In this document: piece after piece, positions 58,330 to 64,000 of the stretch
How the letters are laid out: each line of letters begins with the position of its first letter
Position numbering within the stretch: the first letter of the stretch is position 1
DNA from: Hydractinia symbiolongicarpus
Taxonomy: Eukaryota; Cnidaria; Hydrozoa; Anthoathecata; Hydractiniidae
Assembly: GCF_029227915.1 (NCBI RefSeq)
Contig: NC_079875.1
Span: forward strand, 27,898,001-27,962,000
DNA: 64,000 nucleotides
Direction: 5' to 3'
Made by a program: the position numbers and the translations under genes
The notes under the pieces: generated by a model
What the model was told of the DNA's origin: nothing
Seen by the model: the letters and a program-made list of their open reading frames with translations, nothing else
Database searches by the model: none

Positions 58330-58740
58330 AAATCTAAACTAGCCTTCTTAGGGTAGAACAACAGTTCTGACTGTTTTATTAGGTTTTCCTGTTCGTAACT
58401 TTTCATATCTTTAAAAGTATTGTTTTAGCCCTGACAATTGTACTTGGTGCAAAAAAGCATAGCAATATTTGCATGGCAAATATTCACTTCGTATGGATTT
58501 TACTCCGTTGGGGGGACGTCGAGCCACTATCATTTCACCACTGGTCCTTAGGACTTTTACGCTGTGGTAAAAGTCCCCCTTTAAGCGTAGTGCTTTAAGA
58601 AGATGTTTTCGCTCCTTATCATTTTTTACATTTTCCACAATATGTGTCAACAGACGGCGACTAAGTTTTGGCTGCACGAGACCACAATAAAGGTAAGCTT
58701 GCCTGCTGTTTTTCAGTGATAAGGGAAGGAAAGTTGTCAT
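58330..58740 (-). pseudogene. CxxC zinc-knuckle protein fragment (inverted copy of 4.9-5.1 kb)
   Basis: Minus ORF of 109 residues (58740-58411): basic N-terminal part (RRLLTHIVENVKNDKERKHL), RPPNGVKSIRSEYLPCKYC, AFLHQVQLSG, then a frame break. Beyond it the RYEK segment corresponds to DMERCEQENL of the other copy. The CKYC pair is intact; the second zinc half is lost (SGLKQYF instead of SGHC). It extends further upstream than the 5-kb copy. Confidence 0.5.
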
Positions 58741-58949
58741 TTATTCATGGTGCTAAAGTTGCAGCCCTTCACACATTAACTTTCTACTTTACATCCTTTT
58801 GGAGAAAAATGTCAAGTTTCATAATTTTTCTTTTCCTCTAGAATATAATTGCGGGGAACTAACTAAACATTATATATTAATGTCTCTTTCCATAACCCTT
58901 CAAAATTTAATAATACCGTAATGGTTCGAATAAACGCCCCCCCGAAGAG

Positions 58950-60115
58950 CTGTAACTCTTTTGAAAAACGGTACGGAAACAAGTTCTAATTAGTTCATTC
59001 ATGAACAAATTTGTCTAGTTAGCTAAAGTAACAAGCAATAATGATCTAAAAAATTTGAGAAAATTATTAGACCAAACGGAGTGCACTAGCCATTCGTCAT
59101 CTAGACTCACTAAATGGTAAAACAGATAGTTATGTTACTTTATTAACCCCACTTATAAACGATAAATTTCCAGACTTTGTCTTAGTTTGTTATTAATAGT
59201 AAGACCAGAACTCCGGAATTCTGACTGATTTTGTTCTCTTTGTGTTTATGAAAAAATTGATCAATTAAGTCGATATGAGTATTTACGCAGATAGCAAACA
59301 AGAAGAATTATCAAGATAATGGAAACCCTGGATTTGATTTTATGGCAAGATTAGCTTCGTTTCTTTTAGTTTAAAAAAGTATATTTGAGCCTTCGCAATT
59401 TGTCCATAACTACTTGCGATCGCTTTTTTTTACCTATAATAGCCGCGTTTTAAAAATCACTTTAAGAAATATTTAGAACCTAAAAAGTTGAGTTTGAAAA
59501 AATCTTGATGTTCAAAAAAAAAAAAAAATGTATGGACGCTACCTCGTTCTCTGCGCCTGTTGTCTCTTCTGTATGTTTGCACGTTAAAGCTCATAAATCC
59601 AAATTTACAACAAACGAAAGAATGGCGGGAATTCATTTGTCCTTTAAATAAATTTCCAAGTTTCTATAAACGGAAGAGGCTACATGTGAATTAAATTTTG
59701 TGCAAACATTTAAGTTAATCGTAAAACACATCATATACGTCAGCACATGACCTTCCTCCATGAGACTCTAGCTCATCGCCATATCATTCAGTTATCTTTA
59801 GATCATCAAATTGAAGATATGGCGAATTTCGATGAGTAAAATTAAGCGGGTTTAATCGACTGTTTTTCATAAGAATGATATCCCCATTGAGGGCCAACGT
59901 TACAACGATATTGTGCGCAATTCAATGTAGCTTCTTTACCCGTATGTTCAAGTTTCAACTTTGTGTAGTGCCAGTATGCTTCAATGTAAACTTACCATAA
60001 CTATCATTATTTGCACCAAAACAAAAATGTGCAGCTTGTGACTTCTAATCGTCGGCTAGAATAAAATTATAATCATTATTAATGATGGAATTTATATACA
60101 TGAATTTGTCTTTTG
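58950..60115 (-). repeat. inverted copy of the 2990-4560 block
   Basis: Reverse complement matches 2990-4560: for example minus strand reads KLEHTGKEATLNC near 59930, as on + at 3180. Several indels; a 10+ A run near 59515. Coding capacity is lost. Confidence 0.65.
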
Positions 60116-60159
60116 ACCAAAGAAAGTCAAACTGTGCATTCAGAACGGATTAAATTTCT

Positions 60160-60860
60160 TTTATCTGCAAAATATAATTCCCTTATGCTGTCCTGAAAAC
60201 TTTTCCAAATCTGTCCATCAAAAATATCTGACATTTTCACATGTTCATCAGGTTTAGAAAATAATAATTCCAAGAAACCTGGACGTGCTAGCAACACTTC
60301 TAGGCCAGTCTTTATACTCCGATAAGCATAAACCTTCGTTGGGTATAAGTTTATATTTTTTTCAAAAAAACGGGTGATTAGGGAATTTCACATGACTACT
60401 TTTGCTGCTTGTCTTTCCAACAGTAATTTCTTTTTTCCAGCATTAATTATAAGAATACAGAGATTGACATGACGTGCACACAACAAACTTTGTAAAAGAA
60501 TCCCGATTCAGAGCCAGATATTGTCGAGCCATGTATAATGAATTTGGAAATTTTTCCAATATTTCATCAAGAATGTGTAAACCAAACATTTTGTTGAGCA
60601 ATAAACAAATCAGTTTTGAAAAACCTAAAATACTTTCCAATGTGTTATCAGAGAGAAAAATATGAACTTGCAAAATGAACATTGCTTGCAGTACCAGGGT
60701 GGTTAGCATGTTGACCAACAACATTAAAGCCGTCCTCTGGTTCTGCTTCTGGATCTTCCCACAATTCCGTTGCATTTTTTTCATTCTGTAAATCAAGTGC
60801 AACATAGCTAAGCGTTGGCACCACACAATTGTCATCAGGATCATTGATTCATCACTCTCG
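60160..60860 (-). pseudogene. transposon-associated protein relic (Tnp2/Plavaka-like N-terminal region)
   Basis: Minus strand. Near 60690-60440: VHIFLSDNTLESILGFSKL, then NSLYMARQYLALNRDSFTKF and VVCTSCQSLYSYN (Cys pair CTSC). Near 60340-60170: VYAYRSIKTGLEVLLARPGF, then DIFDGQIWKSFQDSI. From memory these segments, in this order, open the large transposase-like proteins of CACTA/Tnp2- or Plavaka-type elements in animals and fungi. No DDE catalytic part is visible. A small exon-like gap separates the two. Truncated and dead. Confidence 0.45.
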
Positions 60861-60864
60861 ATTG

Positions 60865-61830
60865 AAACATCACTCTCAATTAGTGTGTGATCAATAGGCA
60901 GAAATGTTTTATCCTAAATTAAGGCAATGCATATATTTACATTTTTTCTACATTAGTTCACAATTTTAGGGTAATTTACAACTCAGCTATTAACATGGCA
61001 CCATTAACAAATATACAAGCCTAACCTGAGAATCTAGATTAACATCTGTATGTTGCACGTCGTTATCATCTGTTGTTTGTATTATTTGGTTTTCGAAGAT
61101 AAAGGCTGAAGTTCTAAATGGAAAAGCACAAAAGGTAGCAAATCATGACGAAATTAAGCAAAAAAATACATGTTTATTAGCATATGACTTTTTGAAATCA
61201 GGATTTAGCATTAATTACAAAAGATGCTCAAAATTTCCGTTACCGTTCCAAACCCAATAACCATAATAAAGAAGTTTCACATTTTTAACTGTCACATTTT
61301 TAAAACATTAACAAACAAAAATGACCAAAGCAATCAAACACATGTAAAATGATGCAATGTGCTGAAAATACAGTAGACGTCCGTTAATTGACATGCTAGG
61401 GACTAAATTATTTGTTCGAATTAACGAAATTGGAGATGGGCAAGGCCTCCAAATTTCTTGTAAACTTTATTTTATTGGAAATGTCAACTTAATCGATAAA
61501 TTGAAAGAAATTACGGAAAGTTCGAATTAAGCGGTATTCAAATTTACGGACGTGTACTGTATGCTAGTTATGCTAAAACTATGCAGCAAAATAAGGACTT
61601 TCAGTTATGCTTGTATTATGCTAATTTTTTCTCCAACACTGAGCCTTCATCTCGGTAATATAATTCTTTGTGACGAAAATATGCAGAATAAGATAGACTT
61701 TCGCTGCAATGGGGACATGCCATTTATCAAAAGTTGGGTGATGAAATTATATCTCGATGGAATATGGCAATAAATAAAAAAGAAACTTTAAATTCTTTAG
61801 CTGAGAAATATTTGCTATCAGAGAAGTTAG
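60865..61830. other. no recognised gene
   Basis: A+T-rich with several weak open frames only. Confidence 0.35.
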
Positions 61831-61839
61831 GTGGACTAT

Positions 61840-64000
61840 AGTTCTGCCATTGCCAAAAAAAGTTTCCTTACAAACTTTTAAAGGCAGCGATATTCAAAAG
61901 AATGTCATGATGGCAATGACTGCTATAGCAATGCTATCTCAGCACGTACTCGCTGCTGAGCAAACTGAACCTGCTGACAAAAATGTGATTCAATTCAATT
62001 TCAGCAGAGAAAAACTCTTTCATTGCCAAAGCCTGTTTGGATGCAAATTTCTTTTCATAAGCAAATCAAAATTTAAACAAAATAAGGAAGGATAATGTAC
62101 GCCCTTCCCTAAAATATGAAGTAAGGAGCATTTGTGATGCTGATAAGCCTTCAACATCTAAATCTCTTTTTGGAGATGAGGATTTCTCTAAACTAATTAA
62201 ACATCAGTAACCAGTATGAAAATAATTATGTAAAGAAAAACCAGTACCCCTCACCTAACTTATATAAAAAGCCTTTTTTAGGCCCCGCTAAAAAATATGT
62301 AAGTAATTTTTCAGAAAATTTGGATAATCTTTTTGATTACTATAATCACAAAATAAAGCGATTTCAGGCAGGTGCATTAAAAAATAGTACCAAGGATGGG
62401 GACAGCTTAATATTAATACTTAATCTTAAACAATGAAATAATTGCCTTTCCTATGTGCAATTTAAAATGGATACATTAAATACTATTTTTAAGCTAATCA
62501 GACCTGGTTGTTTGTTATATTACCACAGTAGATCTTAAAGATGCTTATTACACAGTACCAATGAGTGAAGCACAAAAATACTTAAAATTTGTTTTTAATG
62601 ATGTTCTTTAAAGTACTTAGCTTTACCAAATGGGTTATGTTCTGGTACAAGAAAATTCACAAAATTACTAAAATCTCCAATAGCTTTCTTGAGATTATTA
62701 AATTATATTCGACAAAATTGGATTTGTTATAAATGTTACAAAATCTCAATTAATTCCAGAACAAGTGATTACACTTTTTGGCCTTATTATTGATTCTAAA
62801 AGAATGATAATTTACTTAGATAAAGAAAAGAAAGAAAATATTATCAAAATATGTACAGAATTGATTCAATGTATATCTCCATCTGTCATTGGTACTCTGG
62901 TCAGTTGCTTTCCAGGAGAAAAATTTGGAAAACTATTTTACAGAACTCTGAAGCATGATAAGTAATTCACGAAAATTTGATTCTAAAATGCAGATTGCAA
63001 CAAGATCAAGAAAGGAACTGCAGTGGTGGGTAGATAATATATTGACTAGTTTTAACACAATTGGTTTTAGCACAATTGGTTATACAAACCCTGACTTAGT
63101 TATTGAAACTGATGCATCAAATACTGAATGGAGTGCTGTGTCTGAATCCATCAAAATAAATGGATTTTGAGACAAAAATGAAAGAGATTTACGCATAAAT
63201 GCTCTTGAACTAAAGCAATCTGATAACACTACAGCAGTTTTTTGCAATAATAAGATGGGTACCTCTCATCCATTAATTTGCAACGACATAGTTTTCGAAA
63301 TCAGCACTCTGGCAAATGTATGGATATCTGTTTCATATATGCCTGGAAAAGAAAAACACATTGCAGATAGAGAATCTAGAAAGAGTGAAAGTTTGATTGA
63401 ATGGAAATTAGATTCCAAAGTACTACATTCCTCTATCAATTGATGTGTTTGCTTCGAGGACGAATTGTCAAATGGAAAAATTTATTTATTTCCTGCCAGA
63501 CCCAGATGCTTGGGGGTGTTAATGCATTTTTATTTGATTGAAAAGATTTTAAATTCTATACGTTCCCACCATTTTCACTGATACCGAAAGTCTTGCGAAA
63601 CATATTTTTTGACAGAGCTACTGGAGTAATTGTTGTGCAAAACTGGTCATATCAGTGTTTATATTTTCAATACCAAGACATGCTAATTGGAGATCCTATC
63701 CTTATTTCCCCTAGGAAACACCATCTGACTTTACCGTCACGTTCTGAAAAAACATACCCAATGCAGGAAAGCTTGACCTATTAATTGGGATAGTGTCTGG
63801 AAAGCTAAATATGTGAACAATCTCTCTCATGCAGCCAACAATATTATTAGCTCGTCGCTAGGTGATGGTACAAGGAATCAATACCTAATACATATCAGGA
63901 ATAGATGAACTATTGCCTGTGTAAGTCAATTGATCCGTATCATCATAATATTGTTGAAGGTCCGGAATTTCTTAACTGACCTCTTTGTGAATAGCACAAT
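61840..64000 (+). pseudogene. DIRS/Ngaro-like retrotransposon (gag end, RT, RNase H, start of tyrosine recombinase), runs off the window
   Basis: Plus strand in broken frames. 61850-62210: gag-like tail with RPSLKYEVRSICDADKPST and LFGDEDFSKLIKHQ. 62515-62690: RT motif A VDLKDAYYTVPMSEAQKY, then LPNGLCSGTRKFTKLLKSPI. 62760-62960: ITLFGLIIDSKRM and IGTLVSCFPGEKFG. 62990-63170: RKELQWWVDNI and VIETDASNTEWSAV (RNase H Asp). 63220-63440: SDNTTAVFCNNKMG and VSYMPGKEKHIADRESRK. 63440-63780: DVFASRTNCQMEKF and FPPFSLIPKVL. From 63900: DPYHHNIVEGPEFL and TDLFV, the probable start of the recombinase. Many stops and shifts make it inactive. The RT YxDD region is missing or deleted around 62690. Confidence 0.75.

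Noticed and set aside
59000-59120. Plus-strand reading SNNDLKNLRKLLDQTE in the repeated block
   Set aside because: The frame is short, and the clearer coding relics of this block lie on the other strand; I could not tie it to a family.

Overview
The window is A+T-rich animal nuclear DNA. The grounds are spliced genes with GT/AG introns, isolated eukaryotic tRNA genes, a long satellite array, and many decayed retroelements (R2-like LINE, Penelope-like, RTE, DIRS) and transposon-associated genes. The protein families resemble those I associate from memory with cnidarians. Cnidarian is therefore my best guess, but it is an inference. Few genes look intact; this is an accessory, repeat-dominated region.

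Layout. 0.6-2.3 kb: minus-strand relic of a non-LTR retrotransposon (endonuclease end fused to a USP protease). 3.0-5.1 kb: relic of a repeated element with an inverted partner at 58-60 kb. 5.65-8.49 kb: a 2.8 kb element with 15-bp terminal inverted repeats and a 5-bp target duplication; it carries a complete three-exon OTU-type cysteine protease gene and, on the same strand, a chain of RNA hairpins ending in a hammerhead-ribozyme core. 8.7-12.8 kb: an R2-like LINE in which RT, restriction-like endonuclease and a USP protease were originally one reading frame, followed by tandem 3' units and a folded RNA. 12.8-13.96 kb: a second 5'-truncated copy. 13.96-15.4 kb: SAP/SWIM/YqaJ pseudogene. 16.0-17.0 kb: gag-like fragment. 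21.8-24.7 kb: a nearly intact Penelope-like element. 26.8 kb: tRNA-Ser. 29.3-29.8 kb: RTE 3' end. 29.8-44.7 kb: about one hundred ~124-bp satellite units, interrupted by a Penelope insertion that was later duplicated with its surroundings. 44.7-46.7 and 50.5-56.4 kb: three copies of one multi-exon gene family, one nearly intact. 47.4-49.3 kb: tandem tRNA-Pro/tRNA-Trp cluster, mostly decayed. 57.9-60.9 kb: inverted copy of the 3-5 kb element plus a transposase-like relic. 61.8 kb to the end: a DIRS-like retrotransposon that runs off the window.

Most notable is that two unrelated mobile elements side by side each carry a deubiquitinase-type cysteine protease: a USP domain fused behind an R2-like RT/endonuclease, and an OTU gene inside a TIR element. 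I know of Ulp1-type proteases in NeSL/Utopia LINEs and OTU domains in RandI/Dualen. I do not recall a described R2-like LINE with a USP (C19) domain, so that is the main candidate for something new. Its 3' RNA fold, supported by a compensatory change, and the minus-strand hammerhead-bearing RNA are the next most interesting signals. All comparisons were made by eye; no searches were run.
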